From: Amycolatopsis vancoresmycina
GTDB taxonomy: Bacteria; Actinomycetota; Actinomycetes; Mycobacteriales; Pseudonocardiaceae
NCBI RefSeq assembly: GCF_000716785.1
Contig: NZ_JNYY01000001.1
Location: 744,001-808,000, forward strand
Length of the DNA: 64,000 bases
Direction of reading: 5' to 3'
Part shown: positions 1-8,805 of the stretch, piece after piece
Numbering within the stretch: the first letter of the stretch is position 1
Layout: each line of letters begins with the position of its first letter
The notes under the pieces: model-generated
Database searches by the model: none
What the model saw: the letters and a program-made list of their open reading frames with translations, nothing else
Told to the model about the DNA's origin: nothing
Made by a program: the position numbers and the translations under genes

Positions 1-833
1 CTCGCGGCCGAGGAAGCGGCGGCCGCGGTGCCGCCGTAGCCGAGGGCGACGGTGAACGTCGTGTCGGTGCCCACCGGAATCTGTCCACATTGGACGACGT
101 TGCCGGTGCCGGAGATGGCGTCGAACTGGTTGTTCAGGGTCTTGTCGGCGCGCAGGTCGACCAGGCAGTCGCTGGCCGCGCCGGTGTAGCCGTTGTCGTG
201 CGCGGTGAAGCCGGTCGAGACGCGCAGCGCGGAGACGACCGTGGTGGCCGTGCCGCCGAACAGCGTCTCGGTCCCGCTCGCCATCAGCGCGCCCGAGGAG
301 TCCCACCAGGCGTTGTCGTTCGAGCCGCCGCCGGCCATCGACGGGTTGGCCAGCAGGTAGAGCCGGTAGCTGCCGCCGTCGAGCGACTGGAACCGGGTGT
401 TCGTCACCAGGGTCGCGCGGGCCGGGTCGGTGACGTAGTCGGTGGTGATCCGGTACTTCCCGCTCTTGGCCGTGTTGGTGACGGTGTACTGCAGCGCCTT
501 CTCGTCGGGCATGGACACGACGTGGTTGGTGGCGTCGCGTTCGAGGTCGACGAAGCTCGAGCCGTCGGTGATCACGAACTGCATGTCCTGCATGTTCGGG
601 ACGTCGGCCCGCGGGTAGAAGACCTCGGAGGTGACGCCGTTGGCGACGGTGAACCACACCGGGCTGCCGGTGGTCGTCGACGTGCCGAGCGCGGACTTGT
701 TGCCGGTCGCCCACGAGGCGCCGCCACCGCAGCAGTCGGTCGCGGTGCCGCTCGCCAGGGCCGTGCCGGGCAGCGCCCCGGCGAGCAGAATTCCGGCTCC
801 GGCGCAGGCCAGGACTGCTTTCCACCTGATCAT
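1..833 (-). CDS. Secreted GH15-type glucoamylase/glucodextranase, N-terminal part (runs off left edge)
   Basis: The first ~277 codons of a gene cut by the window edge. Residues 1-27 are a Sec signal peptide (MIRWK start, hydrophobic core, cleavage near ALA-SG). The following ~250 residues resemble the glucodextranase N-terminal beta-sandwich that precedes the catalytic barrel in bacterial GH15 enzymes; WATGNKSALGTS, PVWFTVANG and EVFYPRAD are typical. The family removes glucose from alpha-1,4 or alpha-1,6 glucans outside the cell. The catalytic barrel is not in view, so activity and intactness cannot be judged. The ATG has GGAGG seven bases upstream. The gap to the upstream tetR gene carries a perfect inverted repeat, so local repression is likely. 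Confidence 0.75.
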   Translation of the reverse strand, partial: MIRWKAVLACAGAGILLAGALPGTALASGTATDCCGGGASWATGNKSALGTSTTTGSPVWFTVANGVTSEVFYPRADVPNMQDMQFVITDGSSFVDLERDATNHVVSMPDEKALQYTVTNTAKSGKYRITTDYVTDPARATLVTNTRFQSLDGGSYRLYLLANPSMAGGGSNDNAWWDSSGALMASGTETLFGGTATTVVSALRVSTGFTAHDNGYTGAASDCLVDLRADKTLNNQFDAISGTGNVVQCGQIPVGTDTTFTVALGYGGTAAAASSAA

Positions 834-859
834 CGGGGTCCTCCGACGGCGTTGTCGTC

Positions 860-884
860 AATATGTTGCGAGCCGCAACATATT
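860..884. promoter_or_regulatory. Perfect inverted repeat, probable operator of the GH15 gene
   Basis: Arms AATATGTTGCG and CGCAACATATT (11 bp each, no mismatch) are separated by AGC. The element is AT-rich against a GC-rich background and ends 27 bp upstream of the GH15 start codon. It may bind the TetR protein encoded just upstream or a LacI-type sugar regulator (TTGC/GCAA half-sites). The binder is not shown by the sequence. Confidence 0.6.
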
Positions 885-940
885 GAGCCACCGGTCGGTG
901 ACAAGCAATGTCCGATCGGACTGAACCGATCCAGCCCGGC

Positions 941-1636
941 TCAGGCGTCGGCGATGCGGTCCAGCCATTCGGCCATCAGGACGCGCTCGGCCGCGGTGAG
1001 GACGGTGGCGCCGTCGAGCCCGGCCCGCAGCGCGATCGCGCGCTCCGGCAGGTCCGAACCCGCCGGTTCGCCGCCGCCGGTCAGGATCCGGCTCAGCACC
1101 GTTTCGCGTGCGGTCGGCGACAACTCGGGGTCGCGGTCCGCCACCGGGGTCGCGATCAGGGACAGCACGACGCCCATGCCGGTCGCGTGCACCAGCCGAG
1201 CCGCGCGCTCGACGCTCACCCGGAGCCGCCCCGCCGCCGCGACGCGCTCGACGATGCCGTGCAGCATCGCCTCGGCCTCGCGGCCGGCGGGCGAGGTGCG
1301 GCCCGGGCGCGTGTCGCCGTACATGAGCACGTAGAACTCCGGACGGGACAGCCCGAATTCGATGTGCAGGTCCCAGCCGCGACGCAGGTCCTCCACCGCG
1401 TCGCCGGTCGAGCCCAGCGCGCGCTTGCTCGCCAGGTACTCGTCGAAACCGTACGCGGCGACGGCGTCGAGCAGGCCGTCCTTGTCGCCGAACAGCCGGT
1501 ACAACGCGGGCGGCTGGACGCCGGCCGCGGCACTGACCGCGCGGGTCGACAGGCCGTCGCGCCCCTCCGCGGCCAGCAGCGCGGCCGCCGCCTGGAGGAT
1601 CCGCTCACGGGTGTCCGCCGCCGTCTTCGTCACCAT
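941..1636 (-). CDS. TetR/AcrR-family transcriptional regulator
   Basis: 231 residues. The N-terminus (TRERILQAAAALLAAEG, then LSTRAVSAAAGVQPPALYRLFGDK) is the classical TetR helix-turn-helix at about residues 9-55. The C-terminal ~170 residues form the all-helical ligand and dimer domain, which has no recognisable ligand signature. The start is ATG. It begins 27 bases after the glycerate kinase stop codon on the same strand and is followed by the GH15 gene 107 bases downstream, so it may be co-transcribed with either. The perfect inverted repeat between it and the GH15 gene is a candidate binding site. The effector molecule cannot be inferred. Confidence 0.88.
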   Translation of the reverse strand: MVTKTAADTRERILQAAAALLAAEGRDGLSTRAVSAAAGVQPPALYRLFGDKDGLLDAVAAYGFDEYLASKRALGSTGDAVEDLRRGWDLHIEFGLSRPEFYVLMYGDTRPGRTSPAGREAEAMLHGIVERVAAAGRLRVSVERAARLVHATGMGVVLSLIATPVADRDPELSPTARETVLSRILTGGGEPAGSDLPERAIALRAGLDGATVLTAAERVLMAEWLDRIADA

Positions 1637-1663
1637 GGTTCCAATGGTAACAAAAGCTCGCTA

Positions 1664-2761
1664 TCACTTGTTCGGTACGTGGTCCGCCGCGACTCGCCGG
1701 GCGAGGCGGCGGAGCAGGGGTGCCGCCTCGGCCATGCACCGCGCCGGATCCGGTTCCAGGTCGGTCAGCGCGTAGGCCGCGGAGATGCCCGCGGCGGCGA
1801 GGTCGCGCGCGGACAGCGCGCAGCGTCCGGACACCGCGACGCACGGGATGCCCTGGGCCGCCGCGGCGCGGGCCACCCCCGCCGGCGCCTTGCCGGAGAG
1901 GGTCTGCTCGTCGAGGGAACCCTCGCCGGTGACGACCAGCGAGGCTCCGGCCAGCGCCGCGTCGAAGCCGAGCAGGTCGAGGAGCAGCTCGATGCCGGGG
2001 CGCATCCGGGCGCCCAGCACGGCCATCGCGGCGAAGCCCACTCCCCCGGCCGCACCCGCACCCGGTCGTTCGGCGAAGGAAGGTCCGGCGATCGAGGCCC
2101 AGTGCCGCAGTGCGGCGTCCAGGATCTCGACGTCCGCCGCGGACGCACCCTTCTGCGGGCCGTAGACGGCAGCGGCCCCGCGCGGGCCGTACAGCGGATT
2201 GTCCACATCGCTCGCCAGCTCGATGTCCACTTCGGACAGTCCAGTTAGGTCCAGCAAGGCTAGCCGGGACAAAGCCGCACCGCCGGGCGGGAGTTCGCGC
2301 CCGGCGGCGTCCAGGAGCCGTGCACCCAGTGCGGTCAGCATCCCCGCGCCGCCGTCGGTGCAGGCGCTGCCGCCGACGCCGAGCACGATCCGGCGGCAGC
2401 CCGCCCGCACTGCGGCGGCGATGACGTCGCCGGTGCCCGCGCTCGACGCGGTGCGCGGTTGCGGGCCGCCGGGGAGCCGGTGCAGCCCGGACGCCTCGGC
2501 CAGTTCCACCACCGCGGTGTCCCCGCGGACCGCGTAGGACGCGGTGAGCGGCGCCCCGGTCGGCCCGCGGGCGGGCACCCGCACGCGGCGGAACCCGGCG
2601 GCGACGGCGGCGTCGACCGTGCCCTCGCCGCCGTCGGCCACCGGCAGCGTCGTCACCGCGGCTGCCGGGTGAACGTCGGCGAAGCCGGAAGCCACCGCCG
2701 ACGCCACCTCGGCCGCGGTCAGCGACCCCTTGAACTTGTCCGGCGCGACCAGGACCTTCAC
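1664..2761 (-). CDS. glxK: Glycerate kinase
   Basis: 365 residues, usual for the GarK/GlxK family. The GTG start gives VKVLVAPDKFKGSLTA, the family N-terminus; an upstream open frame continues but has no other support. Further signatures are VADGGEGT, GGSACTDGGAGML and TGEGSLDEQTLSGKAP. It phosphorylates D-glycerate with ATP to 2- or 3-phosphoglycerate, the last step of the glyoxylate-glycerate route whose earlier enzymes (Gcl, GlxR, Hyi) lie at 9-12.4 kb. It overlaps the preceding gene by GTGA, so translation is probably coupled. Position of phosphorylation (2- or 3-) is not readable from sequence. Confidence 0.92.
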   Translation of the reverse strand: MKVLVAPDKFKGSLTAAEVASAVASGFADVHPAAAVTTLPVADGGEGTVDAAVAAGFRRVRVPARGPTGAPLTASYAVRGDTAVVELAEASGLHRLPGGPQPRTASSAGTGDVIAAAVRAGCRRIVLGVGGSACTDGGAGMLTALGARLLDAAGRELPPGGAALSRLALLDLTGLSEVDIELASDVDNPLYGPRGAAAVYGPQKGASAADVEILDAALRHWASIAGPSFAERPGAGAAGGVGFAAMAVLGARMRPGIELLLDLLGFDAALAGASLVVTGEGSLDEQTLSGKAPAGVARAAAAQGIPCVAVSGRCALSARDLAAAGISAAYALTDLEPDPARCMAEAAPLLRRLARRVAADHVPNK

Positions 2762-3135
2762 GCGCTCGCCCGGTACGCCCGCCAGTCCCCGATCTCGGTG
2801 ATGTCCCGCAGGGCGACGTGCGAGGTGTACGGCCGCCGCAGCAGCATCGCGAACGCCGAACTGCCGTCCGCCAGCTCCACCACGCCCAGCTCCAGCTCGT
2901 GCGGCTCGGACGGCAGCACCTTGTCCCGCAGGTCGTCCAGGGAGACGTCGTAGACCTCGCCGGTCACCGCCGCGCCGCCGTGCGACACCGGGTACAGCGC
3001 CGGGCACTGGTCGCCGACGGCGTAGAACCGGTACTTCGGCGCGGTTTCCGCCGTGGTCACGAAGGGCGAGCCGGCCAGGAGGTGGTGCAGCGGCTCGCCG
3101 CGCATGGCACCGCCGTTGAAGAACATCAGGGTCAC
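2758..3135 (-). CDS. Stand-alone allophanate-hydrolase C-terminal-domain (AtzF/AH_C-like) protein
   Basis: 125 residues from a GTG start with AAGGAG five to six bases upstream. It matches the C-terminal domain that follows the amidase part of allophanate hydrolases: FFNGGAMRGEPLHHLL, APKYRFYAVG, ELGVVELADGSS and GDWRAY. That domain has the gamma-glutamylcyclotransferase-like fold and helps break down N-carboxylated urea products. No amidase domain is attached here. It sits between a purine permease and glycerate kinase, overlapping the latter by GTGA, which suggests a role in nitrogen release from purine or ureide breakdown. Its substrate is unknown. Confidence 0.75.
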   Translation of the reverse strand: MTLMFFNGGAMRGEPLHHLLAGSPFVTTAETAPKYRFYAVGDQCPALYPVSHGGAAVTGEVYDVSLDDLRDKVLPSEPHELELGVVELADGSSAFAMLLRRPYTSHVALRDITEIGDWRAYRASA

Positions 3136-3144
3136 GGGAACTCC

Positions 3145-4590
3145 TTACCGGAAGAGGGTTTCGACGCCGTCGATGGCGAAGTACCCGGCGAACACCAGCG
3201 CCAGCAGGGAAAGCAGCCACCCGGCCTCGCGCCACCGGCCGCGGCCGATCTTGATCAGCACGAACGCGATCAGGCCGGCCCCGACGCCGTTGGTGATCGA
3301 GTAGGTGAACGGGATCAGCGCCGCGGTGAGGAACACCGGGATCGTGTAGTCCGGGTCGTGCCACGGGATGGTGCGGCACTGCGCGACCATCATCCCGCCG
3401 ATGACCACCAGCGCGGGCGCGGCGGCCTGCGCCGGGACGACCCCGGCGAGCGGCGTGAACAGCAGCGTGCCGGCGAACAGCAGCCCGGTGACGACGCTCG
3501 CCAGCCCGGTCCGCGCCCCCTCGCCCACGCCGGCCGCCGATTCGAGGAACACCGTGTTCGGCGACGAGCCGGTGACCCCGCCGGCGATCGCGCCCGCGCC
3601 GTCGACCAGCAGGATGCGGCCCATCCGCGGCACCTTGCCGTGCTGGGACAGACCGGCTTCGTCGGAAACGCTGGTGATCGTGCCCATCGCGTCGAAGAAG
3701 CCGGACAGCACCAGCGTGAACAGGAACACCGTGGCCGCGAGCGCTCCCGCCGAAGCGAAGCCGCCGAAGAGGTCGATGTGGCCGAAGAGCCCGAAGTCCG
3801 GGGCGGCGACGACGTGGTCGGGCAGGGCCGGGGTGGTCAGGCCCCAGCCGCCGACGCCGAACCCCTCGTGCAGCACGACGGCGAACACGGTGGCCACCCC
3901 GATGCTGATCAGCACCGCGCCCGGCACCTTGCGGGCCATCAGCACGATCATCAGCAGCAGGCCGAAGCAGAACACGACGATCGGCCACCCGTGCAGGTGC
4001 CCGCTCGCCCCGAGGCGCACCGGGACGGTCGTCTGCGCCGAGTCCGGCACCCGGGTCACGAATCCGGCGCTGACCAGCCCGACCAGGGCGATGTAGAGCC
4101 CGATGCCCACGGTGATCGCCATCTTCAGCGGCCGCGGGATGGCGTTCATGATCCGCTCGCGGACGCCGCTGACGGCCATCAGCACGATGCACACGCCTTC
4201 GAGCACGACCAGCCCGAACGCCTGCGGCCAGGTCATCGACGGCGCCATCTGGAAGGCGACGATGCCGTTGATGCCGAGCCCGGCGGCCAGCGCGAGCGGC
4301 GCGTTGCCGACGAGTCCCATGAGGACGGTCATCACGGCGGCGGACAGCGCGGTCGCGGTGGTCACCTGCGCGGCCGAGAGCCGGGCACCGGTGATGTCGG
4401 CGGAGGCGCCGAGGATGAGCGGGTTGAGGAGCACGATGTAGGCCATCGCGACGAACGTCGTGACGCCGCCGCGGACTTCGCGGCCGATCGTGGTCTGCCT
4501 GGTACGCAACTCGAAGAGCTTCTCGAGCAGCGAACGGCGTTGCGAGGGTACTTCGTCGACTACTGGGGTGGGGACTTCGGTCTGGGTCAT
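3145..4590 (-). CDS. NCS2 (AzgA-type) purine permease
   Basis: 481 residues from ATG (MTQTEVP). An in-frame extension of 16 codons upstream lacks membrane-protein character and was dropped. About 12-14 hydrophobic segments are visible. AzgA-type signatures include GREVRGGVTTFVAMAYIVLLNP, SSPNTVFLESAAGVGEGART and the ITNGVGAG stretch near the end. The family imports adenine, guanine and hypoxanthine by proton symport. It lies downstream of guanine deaminase and xanthine dehydrogenase, separated by a terminator-like hairpin, and upstream of the AH_C protein (9-base gap), so it probably starts its own transcription unit. Confidence 0.88.
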   Translation of the reverse strand: MTQTEVPTPVVDEVPSQRRSLLEKLFELRTRQTTIGREVRGGVTTFVAMAYIVLLNPLILGASADITGARLSAAQVTTATALSAAVMTVLMGLVGNAPLALAAGLGINGIVAFQMAPSMTWPQAFGLVVLEGVCIVLMAVSGVRERIMNAIPRPLKMAITVGIGLYIALVGLVSAGFVTRVPDSAQTTVPVRLGASGHLHGWPIVVFCFGLLLMIVLMARKVPGAVLISIGVATVFAVVLHEGFGVGGWGLTTPALPDHVVAAPDFGLFGHIDLFGGFASAGALAATVFLFTLVLSGFFDAMGTITSVSDEAGLSQHGKVPRMGRILLVDGAGAIAGGVTGSSPNTVFLESAAGVGEGARTGLASVVTGLLFAGTLLFTPLAGVVPAQAAAPALVVIGGMMVAQCRTIPWHDPDYTIPVFLTAALIPFTYSITNGVGAGLIAFVLIKIGRGRWREAGWLLSLLALVFAGYFAIDGVETLFR

Positions 4591-4625
4591 GCGTCCTGCC
4601 CTTGCCGGTGGGTGTGCTCGGCCAG

Positions 4626-4651
4626 GGCCAGGCACCACGCCGTGCCTGGCC
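4626..4651 (-). terminator. Hairpin terminator after guanine deaminase
   Basis: Arms GGCCAGGCAC and GTGCCTGGCC (10 bp, perfect) with the 6-base loop CACGCC, between the guanine deaminase stop and the permease start. No U-tract follows, which is common in actinobacterial terminators. Confidence 0.6.
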
Positions 4652-4702
4652 GAGCGGGACGTTCGATTCGGTTGTGCTCCGGTCAGCTGCTGACTTCGTG
4701 GG

Positions 4703-5185
4703 TCAGTAGTCGGTGCGGTCGGCCTTGTCGAGCCAGGCCGCGAAGGGGGCGAAACCGTCCTTCATGGACAGTCGGGTCACGGGTACCGTCCAGGTCTCGC
4801 GAGGACGGTCGAAGAGTTCGTAGAAGGCCCGGTCGTCGAACCCGGCCTTGGCCGCGTCGTCGCGGTCGGCGGTATACAAAATCCGGTCGACGCGCGCCCA
4901 CAGCGCCGACGACAGGCACATCGGGCACGGCTCGCAGCTGGAGACGAGCACGCAGCCGTCCAGCTTGAACGTGCCGAGCGCCTGGCAGGCCGCGCGGATC
5001 GCGACCACCTCGGCGTGCGCGGTCGGATCCAGGTTCGCGGTGACGCGGTTGACGCCGGTCGCGACGACCTCGCCGTCCTGCACGACCAGCGCGCCGAACG
5101 GACCGCCGCCGTTCGCGACGTTGCGTTCGGCAATGCGGATGGCCTGGTCGAGCCACTCCTGCTCGACGGAAATCGACGTGGTCAT
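4703..5185 (-). CDS. guaD: Guanine deaminase (cytidine-deaminase-fold)
   Basis: 160 residues. The zinc site of the CDA/GuaD fold is complete: HAE at residues 57-59 (zinc ligand His57, catalytic Glu59) and PCPMC with Cys87 and Cys90. Length, the FGALVV start region and the long C-terminal tail fit the small Bacillus-type guanine deaminase, which converts guanine to xanthine. A tRNA adenosine deaminase is the main alternative but is unlikely here, because the gene begins one base after the xanthine dehydrogenase molybdenum subunit ends. That places guanine-to-xanthine deamination directly with xanthine oxidation. Confidence 0.88.
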   Translation of the reverse strand: MTTSISVEQEWLDQAIRIAERNVANGGGPFGALVVQDGEVVATGVNRVTANLDPTAHAEVVAIRAACQALGTFKLDGCVLVSSCEPCPMCLSSALWARVDRILYTADRDDAAKAGFDDRAFYELFDRPRETWTVPVTRLSMKDGFAPFAAWLDKADRTDY

Positions 5186-5186
5186 C

Positions 5187-7478
5187 TCAGACTCCGGTGA
5201 TGTGCTCGGGACGGATCGGGACGCGCGGCAGCTCGAGGCCGGTGGCCGCGCGGATGGCGTTGGCGATCGCGGGCGTGGCCGAGATCGTGGGTGGTTCGCC
5301 GACGCCGCGGACGCCGTAGGGCGCGTGCGGGTCGGGCCGTTCGAGGACGTCGACGCGCATCGGCGGCATGTCGAGGATGGTCGGGATGAGGTAGTCGGTG
5401 AACGACGGGTTCCGCACCTTCCCGTCCCGCACCAGGATCTCCTCCATCACGGCGAGGCCGAGGCCCTGCGCCGAGCCGCCCTGGATCTGGGCGACGACGG
5501 CGTCGGGGTTCATCGCCTTGCCTACGTCCTGGGCGCAGTCGAGCTGGACGACCTTGACCAGGCCGAGGTCCAGGTCGACGTCGACCACCGCACGGTGGGC
5601 CGAGAAGCCGTACTGGACGTGGGCGTCACCCTGCCCGGTTTCCGGATCGAGGGGGTAGGTCGGCCGGTGGTGGAACTCGCGGGTCTCCTCGATGGCCGTG
5701 TCGCCGAGTAGTTCGGCCAGGTCGGCGACGACTTCGCCGTCGGCCGCGACGACCTTGCCGCCGGCCAGGCTCATGCCTTCGGAGGCGATACCCAGGCGAC
5801 TGTATACAGCATCCGCGACCGCGCGGCAGGCGTTGCGGACCGCGCCGCCGGTGACGTAGGTCTGGCGTGACGCCGAGCTCGAGCCAGCGTCCCCGACGCT
5901 CGTGTCGGCCGGGTGCACGCTCACCCGCGTCACGCCCAGCTCGGTGCGGGCGATCTGCTGCTGCAGCGTCACCAGCCCCTGCCCGACCTCCGCGGCGGCG
6001 GTGTGCACCATCGCCACCGGTTCGCCGCCGAGCACCTCCAGGCGGACCCGGGCGGTCGAGTAGTCGTCGAGCCCTTCGGCGTAGGAGATGTTCTTGATCG
6101 TGACGCCGTAGCCGACGCCACGGACGACACCTTCGCCGTGCGTGGTGTTGGACGCCCCGCCGGGCAGCTCGCGGATGTCCCGCTCGCCGGCGGGCTCGGG
6201 CGGCAGCGGCAGGTCGCGGACCCGCTGGACGAGTTCCGCCACCGGCGCCGGGAAGTCGACCACCTGCCCGGTGACCACAGTGGACCCTTCGCTCAGCGCG
6301 TTCCGGATCCGCAGTTCCGCGGGGTCCATGTCCAAAGCGGACGCCAGCTTGTCCATTTGGGACTCGTAGGCGTACGTCGGCTGCACCGCACCGAGCCCGC
6401 GCATCGCACCGCAGGTCGGGTTGTTCGTGTACACGCCCCAGCCCTCGATGTGCGCGTTCGGGACGTCGTAGGGGCCGACGCTCAGCGTGGTGCCGTTGCC
6501 GACCACGACCGGGGTCTTGGACGCGTACGCGCCGCCGTCGAAGTACAGCTTCGCGCGGACGTACACGAGCTTGCCGTCGCGGGTCGCGCCGTGCTCGTAG
6601 TACATCTTCGCCGGGTGCCGGTGGACGTGCCCGAAGAAGGACTCCAGCCGGTTGTAGCTCATCTTCACCGGACGGCCGGTGCGCAGCGCCAGCATGCACG
6701 AGTGGATCTGCATGGACAGGTCCTCGCGGCCGCCGAACGCGCCACCGACCCCCGACAGCGTCAGCCGGACCTTGTCGAGGGGCAGGCCCAGTGCCTTCGC
6801 CGTCTGCCGCTGGTCGACGTGCAGCCACTGGGTGGCCAGGTACAGGTCGACACCCCCGTCCTCGGCCGGCACCGCGAGCCCGGACTCCGGGCCGAGGAAC
6901 GCCTGGTCCTGCATCCCGATCTCGTAGACACCGGAGACGACGACGTCCGCGGTCGCGTCCGGGTCGCCCTTGACGATCCGCTGGTGGCGGACCAGGTTCC
7001 CGCCCGGGTGCAACTTCGGCAGGGTGTTGTCGTGCGCGGCCCGCTCCGGGTCGGTGATCGGCTCGAGGACGTCGTACTCGACGACGATCTCCTTGAGCGC
7101 CTGCCGCGCGATCTCCGGGTGGTCGGCGGCCAGGACGGCGATCGGCTCACCCTGGTAGCGGACGAGGTCCGCGGCCAGCGCCGGGGTGTCCTGGTACTTC
7201 AGGCCGTAGACGTTCTCCCCCGGTACGTCCTCGTGGGTCAGCACCGCGTGCACGCCCGGCTGGGCCAGCGCGCGGGAGACGTCGAGGCGGACGATCCGGG
7301 CGTGCGGGTGCGGGCTGCGCAGCGTGGCGCCCCACAGCATGTCCTCGTGCCACAGGTCCGAGGAATAGGCGAACTCGCCGCGGACCTTGAGCGTGCCGTC
7401 CGGGCGCAGCGGGCTCTCGCCGATGCCGCCCGCGATCGTGTCGTGCAGCTCCTGCGGGGACCGGGCCGGGGCGCTCAT
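5187..7478 (-). CDS. xdhA: Xanthine dehydrogenase, molybdopterin subunit
   Basis: 763 residues from ATG (MSAPARSP). Aldehyde oxidase/xanthine dehydrogenase a/b hammerhead domain at about residues 30-140 (DGTLKVRGEFAYSSD), then the molybdopterin-binding domain. GVGGAFGGRED, YGVTIKNISYAEG, and the C-terminal GVRGVGEPP with the catalytic Glu near residue 728 are visible. With the FeS and FAD subunits it oxidises hypoxanthine and xanthine to urate. It overlaps the FeS gene by four bases (ATGA). Substrate is assigned from guanine deaminase beside it; other purine-like heterocycles cannot be excluded. Confidence 0.92.
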   Translation of the reverse strand: MSAPARSPQELHDTIAGGIGESPLRPDGTLKVRGEFAYSSDLWHEDMLWGATLRSPHPHARIVRLDVSRALAQPGVHAVLTHEDVPGENVYGLKYQDTPALAADLVRYQGEPIAVLAADHPEIARQALKEIVVEYDVLEPITDPERAAHDNTLPKLHPGGNLVRHQRIVKGDPDATADVVVSGVYEIGMQDQAFLGPESGLAVPAEDGGVDLYLATQWLHVDQRQTAKALGLPLDKVRLTLSGVGGAFGGREDLSMQIHSCMLALRTGRPVKMSYNRLESFFGHVHRHPAKMYYEHGATRDGKLVYVRAKLYFDGGAYASKTPVVVGNGTTLSVGPYDVPNAHIEGWGVYTNNPTCGAMRGLGAVQPTYAYESQMDKLASALDMDPAELRIRNALSEGSTVVTGQVVDFPAPVAELVQRVRDLPLPPEPAGERDIRELPGGASNTTHGEGVVRGVGYGVTIKNISYAEGLDDYSTARVRLEVLGGEPVAMVHTAAAEVGQGLVTLQQQIARTELGVTRVSVHPADTSVGDAGSSSASRQTYVTGGAVRNACRAVADAVYSRLGIASEGMSLAGGKVVAADGEVVADLAELLGDTAIEETREFHHRPTYPLDPETGQGDAHVQYGFSAHRAVVDVDLDLGLVKVVQLDCAQDVGKAMNPDAVVAQIQGGSAQGLGLAVMEEILVRDGKVRNPSFTDYLIPTILDMPPMRVDVLERPDPHAPYGVRGVGEPPTISATPAIANAIRAATGLELPRVPIRPEHITGV

Positions 7479-7945
7479 CGGACGGCCTTCTTCGCGGCCG
7501 CGTCGCGGACGGCGTCCAAGATCTTCTCGTAACCGGTGCAGCGGCAGAGGTTCCCGGCGAGAGCCTCGCGGATCTCGACGTCGCTCGGGTCCGGGACGCG
7601 CCCGATCAGGTCGTGCGCGGCGACCAGCAGGCCGGGTGTGCAGAACCCGCACTGGACGGCACCGCGCTCGACGAACGCCTCCTGCACCGGGTCGAGGGCT
7701 TCCCCGTCGGCCAGCCCCTCGACCGTCACGACCTCGCGGCCCTCGGCCTGCCCGGCCGCAACCAGGCACGCACACGCCGGGACACCGTCGAGGTAGACCG
7801 TGCACGAACCGCATTCGCCCTGCTCGCAGGCGTTCTTCGAGCCCGGCAGGCCGAGCCGCTCGCGCAGCACGTAGAGCAGGCTTTCGCCTTCCCAGACGTT
7901 GTCCGCCCGGCGGTGTTCGCCGTTGACGGTGACGTTCACGCGCAC
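7475..7945 (-). CDS. xdhC: Xanthine dehydrogenase, 2Fe-2S subunit
   Basis: 156 residues, typical for the small iron-sulfur subunit. Two [2Fe-2S] motifs are complete: a plant-ferredoxin type (CEQGECGSCTVYLDG with a later Cys) and a C-terminal CGFCTPG ... CRCTGYEK. It passes electrons from the molybdenum centre to FAD. It overlaps the FAD subunit gene by 10 bases and the molybdenum subunit gene by four bases. Confidence 0.94.
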   Translation of the reverse strand: MRVNVTVNGEHRRADNVWEGESLLYVLRERLGLPGSKNACEQGECGSCTVYLDGVPACACLVAAGQAEGREVVTVEGLADGEALDPVQEAFVERGAVQCGFCTPGLLVAAHDLIGRVPDPSDVEIREALAGNLCRCTGYEKILDAVRDAAAKKAVR

Positions 7946-8805
7946 TTCGCGCTCCCTTCGCAGTATTCGGTCCAGGCCCAGGTCAGCGTCCGTCTCGCCA
8001 TCACACCGAGCGCGTGCCGCCGGTAGGCCGCGCTCCCCCGGACGTCGTCGATCGGTGACGCGGCCGCGGCCACCAGGTCGCCGAAGCGGCGCTTCACCGA
8101 GTCGGTCACCGGCCGGCGCGACTCCCAGTCCAGCTCGGCGGCCAGGAACTCCTCGGCGTCGAGGGCCCGGCGCGGAGTCGGCGCGGCCGAGCCGACTCCG
8201 GTGCCGACCCGCTGCTCCGCCGGGTGCAGAGCCAGCCCGAACGCGGCGACCGCGATGACCATGGCGTTGCGGGTGCCGATCTTGCTGAACTGCTGGGGCC
8301 CGGTGGCCGGTCGCAGGAGCACGGCCGTGATCAGCTCGTCCGGCGCCAGGACGTTCCGCTTGACGCCCACGTAGAAGTCCTTCGCCGCGACGACCCGGGT
8401 GCCGCGGACCGACGCGATTTCGACCTCCGCCTCCGCCGCGAGCAACGCCGGGTGGGAGTCACCCGCCGGCGAAGCCGCGCCCAGATTGCCGCCCACGGAC
8501 CCGCGGTTGCGGATCTGCGGGGACCCGACGGTCCGCGCGGCCATCGCCAGCCCGGGCAGCTGCGTGCCCAGTTCGGCGATGATCCGGGTGTAGGGCACGG
8601 CCGCGCCGAGCCGGATCCGGCCGCCGTCGGTGCCGTGCTCGTGCAGCTCGGGCACGCGCCCGAGGTCGAGGAGCGACTCCGGGCGGCGGTGGTCGAAGTT
8701 GAGCTCGACCATCACGTCCGTGCCGCCGGCGATCGGGACCGCACCGGGGTTCGCGGCGCGCGCGGCGAGCGCGTCGGCCAGCGAGGCGGGTCGGAGGAAT
8801 TCCAC
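7936..8805 (-). CDS. xdhB: Xanthine dehydrogenase, FAD subunit
   Basis: 289 residues from GTG (VEFLRPASLADALAA), chosen because the family starts with this strand and AGGA lies about 10 bases upstream; the open frame upstream of it is not family-like. PCMH-type FAD-binding signatures: PIAGGTDVMVE, RTVGSPQIRNRGSVGGNL and the CO-dehydrogenase flavoprotein C-terminal domain. It is the first gene of the xdh-guaD operon. The GTG sits inside a CCACTGTGGAC word that recurs elsewhere in the window. Confidence 0.92.
   Translation of the reverse strand: MEFLRPASLADALAARAANPGAVPIAGGTDVMVELNFDHRRPESLLDLGRVPELHEHGTDGGRIRLGAAVPYTRIIAELGTQLPGLAMAARTVGSPQIRNRGSVGGNLGAASPAGDSHPALLAAEAEVEIASVRGTRVVAAKDFYVGVKRNVLAPDELITAVLLRPATGPQQFSKIGTRNAMVIAVAAFGLALHPAEQRVGTGVGSAAPTPRRALDAEEFLAAELDWESRRPVTDSVKRRFGDLVAAAASPIDDVRGSAAYRRHALGVMARRTLTWAWTEYCEGSAKCA

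Noticed and set aside
2818..4968. Long plus-strand open frame of ~700 codons opposite the permease and deaminase
   Set aside because: It is antisense to well-supported genes and its product is a His/Arg/Asp/Gln-rich low-complexity sequence typical of high-GC antisense frames.
4703..5185. tRNA-specific adenosine deaminase
   Set aside because: The zinc motif is shared, but the operon with xanthine dehydrogenase and purine permease points to guanine deaminase.
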